Shown: positions 1 through 5,300 of the stretch, piece after piece | Numbering within the stretch: position 1 is the first letter of the stretch | How the letters are laid out: each line of letters opens with the position of its first letter | Assembly (NCBI GenBank): GCA_032249055.1 | Contig: JAVVGP010000051.1 | Coordinates: 1 to 6,509, forward strand | DNA: 6,509 nt | Direction of reading: 5' to 3' | DNA from: SCGC-AAA471-B05 sp032249055 | Lineage (GTDB): Archaea; Thermoproteota; Thermoprotei; Gearchaeales; Gearchaeaceae | The notes under the pieces: model-generated | Seen by the model: only the letters and a program-made list of their open reading frames with translations | What the model was told of the DNA's origin: nothing | The model's database searches: none | Position numbers and translations under genes: made by a program

Positions 1-208
1 ATTGAAAAGTAGGTATTATTTCAAAACTTTCTACCACAACAGGTTCTTTTAGATTTACTAAAACTATTAAAGTTGAAATTAAAGAGATGATTACAGCACC
101 TATAGCAATTAAAGCTCCTCCAGAATATAATTTTCTACCGAAAGCTAAAATAAAAGGAAAAACTAATATAGGAGCTAAAATTATTAACCATGCAACTTCA
201 TATACCAT
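1..208 (-). CDS. nuoL: NADH-quinone oxidoreductase subunit L-like (NuoL), N-terminal part, truncated by window edge
   Basis: An open frame reads leftward off the window edge from an ATG at 208-206 and gives 69 residues. It begins MVYEVAWLIILAP, then a hydrophobic segment (about residues 6-23), a short basic loop with GRK (24-26), and a second hydrophobic segment (about 31-52). An AWLI-x-L-x-P opening followed by a GR(K/R) loop and a glycine/alanine-rich second helix is typical of NuoL/FpoL, the large antiporter-like membrane subunit that helps pump protons in complex I-type enzymes. Only the N-terminus is visible, so the related Mrp or NuoM/N families cannot be excluded, and the electron donor (NADH, F420H2 or ferredoxin) is unknown. 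An in-frame ATG at 220 exists, but the TTTAAA box lies 26 bases upstream of 208, which favours 208. It is divergent from the SpoIIM-like gene. Confidence 0.68.
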   Translation of the reverse strand, partial: MVYEVAWLIILAPILVFPFILAFGRKLYSGGALIAIGAVIISLISTLIVLVNLKEPVVVESFEIIPTFQ

Positions 209-231
209 ATAGATTAACATTAAGCAGTAGG

Positions 232-240
232 TTTAAATTT
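232..240 (-). promoter_or_regulatory. TATA-like box for the nuoL-like gene
   Basis: On the minus strand an A-rich run leads into TTTAAA (237 to 232), centred about 26 bases upstream of the ATG at 208. That is the archaeal TATA-to-start distance, so the transcript would begin at or next to the start codon (leaderless). No Shine-Dalgarno sequence lies before the ATG. The core is nearly palindromic and could also be read on the plus strand, but no good plus-strand gene starts 26 bases downstream of it. Confidence 0.5.
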
Positions 241-283
241 TTTATGTATGAATTTTCATAAAAATGAATTCTATAAATAAACT

Positions 284-298
284 AAAAGTTTTTAATCT
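284..298 (+). promoter_or_regulatory. BRE/TATA-like promoter of the SpoIIM-like/kinase unit
   Basis: AAAAG followed by TTTTTAAT (289-296) is centred about 25-26 bases upstream of the ATG at 318. This is the same spacing as the other starts in the window and suggests leaderless transcription. The A-run just before it resembles a TFB recognition element. A second candidate, TATAAATAA at 272-280, would start the transcript near 302 and leave a leader of about 16 bases. I prefer the closer box for its spacing, but the sequence does not settle it. Confidence 0.42.
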
Positions 299-317
299 TT
301 GATGAGAAAGATTTTTC

Positions 318-938
318 ATGAAAGAAGAGATTAAGAAAGTATCATCTTTTAATTATATATTAAGTAAATTTAAAAAAAGAATTCCTTATTATATTTTGTT
401 TACAATATTTCTATTCCTAATATTCGAAGTCTTTATTTTAGTATGGTTAATACAAGGAGTTAATGTAAATAAGGTTAAGGGAGAACTTGATGAACTTTCA
501 AAACAAATAGAGAAAAAAAATGTATATGAAAAAACACAATTTATATTCTCAAACAATTATAGGATTTCTCTTTTGTTCATACCTCCGATCATAGGAATAT
601 TTTTCTTTACAGTTGTGATGCATAATACTGCAGAGTTCTTCGCTTATTATTCTATAATTAGAGCTGAAGAATGGAATATCGATCCCTCTTTAGCCTCTTT
701 AATTATAACAATTTCTTTAATTTTTTCATACCCAGCTTATTTCTTTCCCTTCCTTGAATTTTTAGGCTACTCGTTAACATTTTCTCAAGGGCTAATATTA
801 TTAGCTAAAGGAGTAAAAACAATATTTAAAGGAAATATCAAAGAATTTCTTAGCGAAATATATTACACAATATTCATTATAACTCTTGCAGCAATAATAT
901 TGCTTATAGCTGCTTATTTGGAAGCCTTAGTTGTTTAA
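318..938 (+). CDS. SpoIIM-like (stage II sporulation protein M / DUF95 family) integral membrane protein
   Basis: The product has 206 residues and about five membrane segments: roughly 24-46, 82-103, 122-142, 143-165 and 181-204. A charged, probably coiled stretch (51-75) separates the first two. The resemblance to the SpoIIM/DUF95 family rests on F-x-x-NN-x-R-x-S-LL before the second helix (residues 77-86), F-LE-x-LG in the fourth (145-150), an A-K-G segment (163-165) before an amphipathic stretch, and the closing A-x-LEA (199-203), which matches the conserved C-terminal A-x-x-EA pattern. Bacterial SpoIIM acts in forespore engulfment, but archaea do not sporulate and the archaeal role is not established; a membrane-organising or transport role is a guess. 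The start at 318 follows a promoter at the usual distance. The stop overlaps the next gene's ATG by one base (TAATG), so the two are almost certainly cotranscribed. Confidence 0.6.
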   Translation: MKEEIKKVSSFNYILSKFKKRIPYYILFTIFLFLIFEVFILVWLIQGVNVNKVKGELDELSKQIEKKNVYEKTQFIFSNNYRISLLFIPPIIGIFFFTVVMHNTAEFFAYYSIIRAEEWNIDPSLASLIITISLIFSYPAYFFPFLEFLGYSLTFSQGLILLAKGVKTIFKGNIKEFLSEIYYTIFIITLAAIILLIAAYLEALVV

Positions 939-1912
939 TGAAATTATATTTGGGAATAGATGGAGGAGCAACTAAAACATTAGCTGTAATAGTAAATGAA
1001 AAATTAGATATTTTAGGAATAGGTATAGCAGGCCCTTCTAATTATCATACAGTTGGCTTAAAAAAGGCAATAGAAAACATTAAAAGTTCAATAATCAACG
1101 CTTCAGAAATGGCAAAGGTCAAACCCATATTTGATACAGCCTGCATAGCTTTAGCCGCAATAAATAGTAAACTGGATTATATAAGATTATTTAAAAAGTT
1201 GGCTGAGCTAAATTACTATGTAAAACTAAAGCTTGTACACGATGGAGAAGCTGCACTTAACAGTATTGTTGAAAATAAAGGAATAGTAGTTATACTTGGA
1301 ACAGGTTCTTTGGTTGCCGCATATGATAATAAATGGAATTATATTAGAGCTGGAAACTGGGGTCATATAATAGGAGACGAAGGAAGTGCTTATAGAATAT
1401 CTGTTAAAACTTTAAACTATGTAATGAAAATATATGATGGGAGATTAAAATATTCTCCTATAATAGAAGAGATCTCTAAAATCTTAAAAATTGAAGATTT
1501 ATCAGAAATATCTTCAATTATTTATACAGATTTAAAGAATGAAGATATAGCTAGATTGGCTCCTCTTGCTATTCAATTTGCTACCAAAGATAATTTCCTT
1601 TATAAAATTATAAAAGAAGAAGCTGAAGAAATAGCTATGGCTGTAAAAGCTGTATATTTAAAAACTAAATATTCAAATGTTTATTTAACTGGAGGATTAA
1701 CAAAGAGTAAAAGGGCTAAATTTTACATAGATTTAATAAAAGAAGAGATCAAAAAGATTATTCCTAATTGCAAAGTTAAAGTAGTTAAAGTTCATCCGGT
1801 TTTAGGTTCGATAGTTATAGCTTTGAAAGAAAACGGTATTCAAATAACTAAAACAGAGAAGGTAAAACTTGCAAAGGAGTTAAACCTTTTATTAAAAAGT
1901 TTAAAATATTAA
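938..1912 (+). CDS. BadF/BadG-type sugar kinase (N-acetylglucosamine kinase / archaeal broad-specificity hexokinase)
   Basis: The 324-residue cytoplasmic protein has the ASKHA ATPase fold. It shows the phosphate-1 motif GIDGGATKT (6-14), an HDG motif (101-103) whose Asp102 is the probable catalytic base, the phosphate-2 motif GTGS (121-124), WGHIIGDEGSAY (141-152, the GDEGSA signature of the NAG kinase/BadF family), and an adenosine-binding TGG (251-253) near the C-terminus. Length and motif order fit the family and resemble the Sulfolobus tokodaii hexokinase, which phosphorylates glucose, mannose, glucosamine and N-acetylglucosamine with ATP. The likely reaction is therefore phosphorylation of a hexose or amino sugar, but the substrate cannot be read from the sequence. 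It does not look like a benzoyl-CoA reductase activase: no partner reductase genes are present. Translation is probably coupled to the SpoIIM-like gene, whose stop it overlaps by one base. It overlaps the convergent HAD gene at the 3' end. Confidence 0.83.
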   Translation: MKLYLGIDGGATKTLAVIVNEKLDILGIGIAGPSNYHTVGLKKAIENIKSSIINASEMAKVKPIFDTACIALAAINSKLDYIRLFKKLAELNYYVKLKLVHDGEAALNSIVENKGIVVILGTGSLVAAYDNKWNYIRAGNWGHIIGDEGSAYRISVKTLNYVMKIYDGRLKYSPIIEEISKILKIEDLSEISSIIYTDLKNEDIARLAPLAIQFATKDNFLYKIIKEEAEEIAMAVKAVYLKTKYSNVYLTGGLTKSKRAKFYIDLIKEEIKKIIPNCKVKVVKVHPVLGSIVIALKENGIQITKTEKVKLAKELNLLLKSLKY

Positions 1913-2550
1913 AGAAAATCGTTTAAAGGGAAATCTTTCCAGCTTTTAATTACGTAATTTGCTCCATTATCATAAAATTTTTTCTCATCAAGAACAATAT
2001 ATTTCATAAAACCAATTATCTTAGGTATACCTAAGCTTTTATAATAGTGATAATTTTCAGGTAAATCATCAATAACAACAACATAATTTAACTTAGGTAT
2101 TTTACTTAATACACTTTTTCTTCCTTCTGTAGTACTGCTTAAAAAGGTATTATCATCTGCATGATATACATTTTCATAATAAGGAAAATTGAATTTTTTA
2201 AGTTGGCCAATTGTAATATGTTTCATGCTTTCTAAGCGATTACTAATATAAACTATAATGAATTTTTTACTTAGTTTCCTTAAAATTTGTCTTGAATATG
2301 GTTCAGGTTTATCCAAATCTATAAATTTATATCCTTCTTTTTCTAAACATAACGCTATTTTCCAAAATTTTTCTCTATACTCTTCGATTTTATTAGAAGG
2401 TAAATAATTACTTAAAAATTCAGCAGTCCTTTTACCAATTACATCTTTTACGGTTATTTTTTTATTAAGCAAATACGAATAAATAGCAGCTTTCCTTCTT
2501 GTTACATTTAATATGCAGTCATCTATATCAACCAAAATTCCTTTATTCAT
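1909..2550 (-). CDS. HAD-superfamily hydrolase, small, substrate unknown
   Basis: The 213-residue protein carries the four HAD motifs. Motif I is VDIDD (7-11), with Asp8 the nucleophile and Asp10 the general acid/base; motif II is the Ser in YISNR (Ser103); a lysine near 145-150 would be motif III; and motif IV is VVVIDD (157-162) with Asp161/Asp162. Residues about 15-80 are helical and would form a small type C1 cap between motifs I and II. Most such enzymes are phosphatases, and a phosphoester hydrolase is the natural guess; the substrate is not evident. The gene starts 25 bases after the trxB stop on the same strand with no clear Shine-Dalgarno or well-spaced TATA box, so it probably shares the trxB transcript. 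Its TAA overlaps the stop of the convergent sugar kinase by 3 bases. The arginine of motif II is encoded by CGC, rare in this AGA-rich window. Confidence 0.78.
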   Translation of the reverse strand: MNKGILVDIDDCILNVTRRKAAIYSYLLNKKITVKDVIGKRTAEFLSNYLPSNKIEEYREKFWKIALCLEKEGYKFIDLDKPEPYSRQILRKLSKKFIIVYISNRLESMKHITIGQLKKFNFPYYENVYHADDNTFLSSTTEGRKSVLSKIPKLNYVVVIDDLPENYHYYKSLGIPKIIGFMKYIVLDEKKFYDNGANYVIKSWKDFPLNDFL

Positions 2551-2575
2551 TGAACTAAAAATTTTTATTCGAAAA

Positions 2576-3517
2576 TTAATCTTTAATTATTCCTTTAGCA
2601 ATTAGATCTTCTATATATTTAATAGCGTCCAATGCAGCTTTACAACCATCACCTGCAGCAGTTATTGCTTGGCGATATTTATAATCTGCTGCTTCACCTG
2701 CTACAAATACACCTTCAACACTTGTCCTTGTATTATCATATACTTTTATATATCCCTTCTCATCCATTTCCAATTGTCCTTTAAAAATCTCTGTATTAGG
2801 CTCATATCCTATTGCAATAAAAACACCATCACATTTATAAAAGTAAACTTCGTTTGTTTTTAAATTTCTAAGATAAACTCCTGTTACTTTTTTATCTCCT
2901 ACAATTTCTTCAACTACTGTAGACCATAGGAATTTTATTTTAGGATTTTTGAAAGCCCTTTCTTGAAGTATTTTACTAGCCCTTAATTGATCTCTCCTAT
3001 GAACAACTGTTACACTTTTTGCATATTTAGTTAACGTTAATGCTTCTTCCATTGCACTATCTCCACCTCCAACAACAATCACATCAAGATCCTTAAAAAA
3101 TGGAGCATCACAAGGAGCACATGTTGAAACTCCGCGTCCTAAAAATTCTTGCTCTCCTTTAACATTTAAAAATCTTGGTTTAGCACCTGTAGCTATTATT
3201 ACTGACCATGCTTCATATAGCTCATCTTCAACCCATATTTTGAAAGGTCTTTGAGAAAAGTCAACTTTGGTAACATCCTTATCAATTATTTCAGTACCAA
3301 ACTTTTCAGCTTGAGCTCTCATATTCATCATTAATTCTGGACCTAATATTCCATCAGGAAATCCTGGAAAATTTTCAACAAGAGTTGTTAGCATAAGTTG
3401 TCCTCCAGGCTTATAACCTGCTATTAATAAAGGATTTAACAATGCTCTTGCAACATATATTGCAGCAGTATAACCAGCTGGACCTGAGCCAATTATAATT
3501 ACTTTTCTTATATTCAT
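2576..3517 (-). CDS. trxB: Thioredoxin reductase (NADPH, FAD-dependent)
   Basis: The 313-residue length is normal for the low-molecular-weight TrxR family. In order: FAD-binding GSGPAG (10-15), PGGQLMLTT (38-46), ENFPGFP (49-55), ATGA (109-112), the redox-active pair CAPC (Cys133, Cys136), the NAD(P)-binding GGGDSAMEEA (150-159), HRRD (173-176), whose arginines usually bind the NADPH 2'-phosphate, and the second FAD motif AGEAAD (273-278) followed by YRQAITAAGDGCKAA. It would pass electrons from NADPH through FAD and the disulfide to thioredoxin or glutaredoxin-like proteins in the cytoplasm. CAPC replaces the classical CATC and GE replaces GD in the second FAD motif; both are known variants and all functional positions are intact. 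The start is supported by the motif position and by a TATA-like box 22-33 bases upstream, which implies a leaderless mRNA. The HAD hydrolase follows 25 bases downstream. Confidence 0.95.
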   Translation of the reverse strand: MNIRKVIIIGSGPAGYTAAIYVARALLNPLLIAGYKPGGQLMLTTLVENFPGFPDGILGPELMMNMRAQAEKFGTEIIDKDVTKVDFSQRPFKIWVEDELYEAWSVIIATGAKPRFLNVKGEQEFLGRGVSTCAPCDAPFFKDLDVIVVGGGDSAMEEALTLTKYAKSVTVVHRRDQLRASKILQERAFKNPKIKFLWSTVVEEIVGDKKVTGVYLRNLKTNEVYFYKCDGVFIAIGYEPNTEIFKGQLEMDEKGYIKVYDNTRTSVEGVFVAGEAADYKYRQAITAAGDGCKAALDAIKYIEDLIAKGIIKD

Positions 3518-3538
3518 AAAAAAATTTGTAATTCACGT

Positions 3539-3550
3539 TAATATATTTTT
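3539..3550 (-). promoter_or_regulatory. TATA-like box of trxB
   Basis: Read on the minus strand this is AAAAATATATTA, lying at -33 to -22 from the trxB ATG. That matches an archaeal TATA box for a leaderless transcript. Only T-runs and no GGAGG/GGTG motif stand between it and the start codon. It sits 9 bases beyond the 3' end of the tRNA gene, so trxB has its own promoter rather than depending on read-through from the tRNA. Confidence 0.62.
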
Positions 3551-3558
3551 AATAACAA

Positions 3559-3632
3559 AGGGCCCAGCGGGATTTGAACCCGCCCCTTCGGCTCCGAAGG
3601 CCGACGCTCTAACCTTGCTAAGCTATGGGCCC
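3559..3632 (-). tRNA. tRNA-Arg, anticodon UCG
   Basis: The minus strand folds into a complete cloverleaf with no intron. The acceptor stem is GGGCCCA (3632-3626) with TGGGCCC (3566-3560). U8 and A9 follow, then a D stem GCTT/GAGC with a loop carrying A14, G15 and G18-G19, an anticodon stem TCGGC/GCCGA with loop CTTCGGA, a four-base variable loop AGGG, and a T stem GCGGG/CCCGC with loop TTCAAAT. U33 is followed by UCG (34-36) and G37, so it decodes CGA and probably CGG as arginine. CCA is not encoded and must be added by the CCA-adding enzyme. Position 73 (base 3559) is U, unusual because most arginine tRNAs I know carry A or G there. Arginine codons in the window are mostly AGA/AGG; CGA is rare, one example being Arg394 of SRP54. 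Confidence 0.96.
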
Positions 3633-3638
3633 TTTTCC

Positions 3639-3650
3639 AAAAATATATTA
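3639..3650 (+). promoter_or_regulatory. TATA-like box of the orf106-srp54-pus10 unit
   Basis: AAAAATATATTA lies at -34 to -23 from the ATG at 3673, preceded by CC and an A-run that could act as the TFB recognition element. It is the same 12 bases as the trxB box in opposite orientation, at essentially the same distance from the start. It predicts a leaderless transcript starting at or beside 3673. The box lies directly upstream of the tRNA 5' end, in the stretch where the tRNA transcript should begin. Confidence 0.6.
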
Positions 3651-3660
3651 CTTAAAGCCA

Positions 3661-3670
3661 TTAAATTAAT
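3661..3670 (-). promoter_or_regulatory. Possible TATA box of tRNA-Arg
   Basis: On the minus strand this reads ATTAATTTAA. A start about 26 bases downstream would fall near 3639, giving a pre-tRNA leader of roughly 6-7 bases. A second candidate, TTTAAG at 3656-3651, lies too close because its predicted start would fall inside the mature tRNA. The assignment is tentative because the whole region is A+T-rich. Confidence 0.33.
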
Positions 3671-3672
3671 TT

Positions 3673-3993
3673 ATGAAAAGAAATTTTGAAGAAAATTTGC
3701 TCTTTCATAATACTATTGATGTTTGGATAAAAATATGTGAAGATAATAATGTAAATTGGAATGATGTTAATTTATATTTATCTTTCATAGAGTTTTTAAA
3801 GAAGAATAATATAAAATTGATGCCTTTTAATTTATGCATCAAAGAGACGGGAGGAATGTATAAAAGAGGAAAAGAAAAGGCAGAATTCTTAGATAAGTTG
3901 CAAAAAATTAGAAAAAGCAATGTTGTATTTATTGTAAAATTTGATGAAGAATTAATTAATAAAATAAACGAATTTATTAAAACATTAAAATGA
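3673..3993 (+). CDS. Unrecognised 106-residue protein upstream of SRP54
   Basis: I do not recognise this protein. It is soluble, rich in Lys, Asn, Ile and Glu, and has no signal peptide or membrane segment. The N-terminal half looks helical (about 14-48, with W18 and W24). A central segment holds the most distinctive residues: NLCIKETGGMYKRGKEKAEF (53-72), a GG turn followed by a basic cluster. The C-terminal half alternates a charged helix (72-81), a hydrophobic strand NVVFIVKFDEE (83-93) and a final helix. This could be a small alpha/beta domain. It is probably a real gene: it starts 23 bases after a TATA-like box shared in sequence with trxB, its TGA overlaps the SRP54 ATG by four bases (ATGA), and its codon use matches its neighbours. 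Cotranscription with srp54 suggests a link to SRP or translation, but that is context only. Confidence 0.7.
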   Translation: MKRNFEENLLFHNTIDVWIKICEDNNVNWNDVNLYLSFIEFLKKNNIKLMPFNLCIKETGGMYKRGKEKAEFLDKLQKIRKSNVVFIVKFDEELINKINEFIKTLK

Positions 3994-5300
3994 GTTTTTT
4001 AAAGGAAATTTCTCAATCATTTATAAATGCAATAAATAAACTAAGAGGAAGTACAGGAGATGAAGCTTCAATAAAAGAATTCATAAGAGATATTCAAAGA
4101 ATACTTTTAAAAGCCGATGTTAACGTAAATATTGTTTTAAACTTAAGTAAAAGATTGGAAGAAGCAGCTAAAAAGGATCCTCCTGCAGGTTTTTCAAGAA
4201 AAGATATGATATTGAAGGAAACATATGAAGCTCTAATAGAAATATTAGGTAAAGAGAAATATGTGCCAAACTTTGATCCTAAAAAAAGAAATGTAATAAT
4301 GCTTGTAGGAATTCAGGGCTCAGGAAAAACAACTACAGCAGCTAAACTAGCTAGATATTATAAGAATAAAGGATTTAAATCAGGCTTAATATGTGCCGAT
4401 ACATACAGACCTGCAGCCTATGAGCAATTAAAACAGCTTTCTGAACAAATCCAAGTTCCATTCTATGGAGAAATCGAGGAAAAGGATGCGATTAAAATAG
4501 CCAGAAGAGGAATTGAATACTTAACAAAACAAGGCTGCAACATGATAATAATAGATACTGCAGGTAGGCATAAAAACGAGGCAGCTTTGATGGAGGAAAT
4601 GAAAGAATTAAGTAAAGAAATCAATCCTGACCATGTAATTCTCGTTATTGATGGAACAATAGGTCAAGCAGCTTTTAACCAAGCAAAAGCATTTAATGAA
4701 GCTACCAAAATAGGAAGCATAATTGTAACAAAACTTGATGGTTCTGCAAAAGGAGGAGGAGCAATTAGTGCTGTAAAAGCCACAAATGCAAGAATAAGTT
4801 TTATTGGTTTGGGAGAAAAAATAGAAGAATTTGATATATTTGACCCTGTTAGTTTTGTTAACAATTTAATAGGTCTAGGAGATCTAGCTACATTGGCAAG
4901 AAAACTAGAAGAAGCAAGTATCGAAGAAAAAATTTCTAAGGAAAGACTTTTATCAGGAGAATTTACTTTGGAAGAATTAGTTCAGCAAATAAAGGAATTT
5001 AAGAAAGCAGGTCCTTTAAGCAAATTATTCAAACTTATACCAGGTTTCAGCTTAAACTTACCTGAAGAAGTTTTTAATGCTGCTGAAAAAAATCTAGAAA
5101 AATGGGATGCAATATTGAAATCCATGACCAAAGAAGAAAGAAAGAATCCTAAAATTATAGATAAATCACGAATGAGGAGAATAGCAAGAGGATCTGGTAC
5201 AGATATAAAAGATGTGGAAAATTTGATCAAAACTTATAACGAATTAAAGAAAAATATTAAAAGAATTAAAAGAATAGGAATACCAATAAAATTAAAATGA
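3990..5300 (+). CDS. srp54: Signal recognition particle 54 kDa protein, SRP54 (Ffh)
   Basis: This 436-residue GTPase is the conserved protein core of the signal recognition particle. It binds hydrophobic signal sequences at the ribosome exit and delivers nascent chains to the membrane receptor FtsY. The N domain helical bundle covers about 1-95. The G domain carries G1 GIQGSGKT (107-114), ADTYRPAA (136-143, the SRP-GTPase insertion region), G3 DTAGRH (189-194), G4 TKLDG (247-251) and GLGE (273-276). The methionine-rich M domain follows from about 300: PLSKLFKLIPG (342-352) belongs to the signal-binding part, and SRMRRIARGSG (393-403) is the classic motif contacting helix 8 of SRP RNA. Length is normal for an archaeal SRP54. 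The SRP RNA and FtsY genes are not in the window. Its ATG overlaps the previous stop and its TGA overlaps the pus10 ATG, each by four bases, so the three genes are probably translated from one mRNA. Confidence 0.97.
   Translation: MSFLKEISQSFINAINKLRGSTGDEASIKEFIRDIQRILLKADVNVNIVLNLSKRLEEAAKKDPPAGFSRKDMILKETYEALIEILGKEKYVPNFDPKKRNVIMLVGIQGSGKTTTAAKLARYYKNKGFKSGLICADTYRPAAYEQLKQLSEQIQVPFYGEIEEKDAIKIARRGIEYLTKQGCNMIIIDTAGRHKNEAALMEEMKELSKEINPDHVILVIDGTIGQAAFNQAKAFNEATKIGSIIVTKLDGSAKGGGAISAVKATNARISFIGLGEKIEEFDIFDPVSFVNNLIGLGDLATLARKLEEASIEEKISKERLLSGEFTLEELVQQIKEFKKAGPLSKLFKLIPGFSLNLPEEVFNAAEKNLEKWDAILKSMTKEERKNPKIIDKSRMRRIARGSGTDIKDVENLIKTYNELKKNIKRIKRIGIPIKLK

Noticed and set aside
264..302. 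Short ATG-initiated frames at 264 and 302 between the divergent genes
   Set aside because: They end after about a dozen codons, are out of frame with the SpoIIM-like gene, and resemble chance ATGs in A+T-rich sequence.
938..1912. BadF-like protein read as a benzoyl-CoA or 2-hydroxyacyl-CoA reductase activator
   Set aside because: There are no cysteines arranged to hold the bridging 4Fe-4S cluster of those activators, and no reductase subunits are adjacent. The WGHIIGDEGSA motif fits the sugar kinase branch.
2669..2863. 64-codon open frame on the plus strand inside trxB
   Set aside because: It is antisense to a clear TrxR coding region, is rich in Cys/Ile/Phe as expected for a shadow frame, and has no promoter or family resemblance.
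3539..3650. The inverted 12-base copies read as transposon ends or an attachment site around the tRNA
   Set aside because: No transposase or integrase is nearby, no part of the tRNA is duplicated in the window, and both copies sit exactly where TATA boxes are expected.
3705..3920. 71-codon open frame on the minus strand opposite the 106-residue gene
   Set aside because: Either strand could in principle be coding here, but the plus-strand frame is longer, begins at a well-placed TATA box and overlaps srp54 by ATGA. The minus frame has no such support.
4664..5230. Two open frames (66 and 82 codons) on the minus strand inside srp54
   Set aside because: They lie opposite highly conserved G and M domain sequence and look like mirror frames of it.
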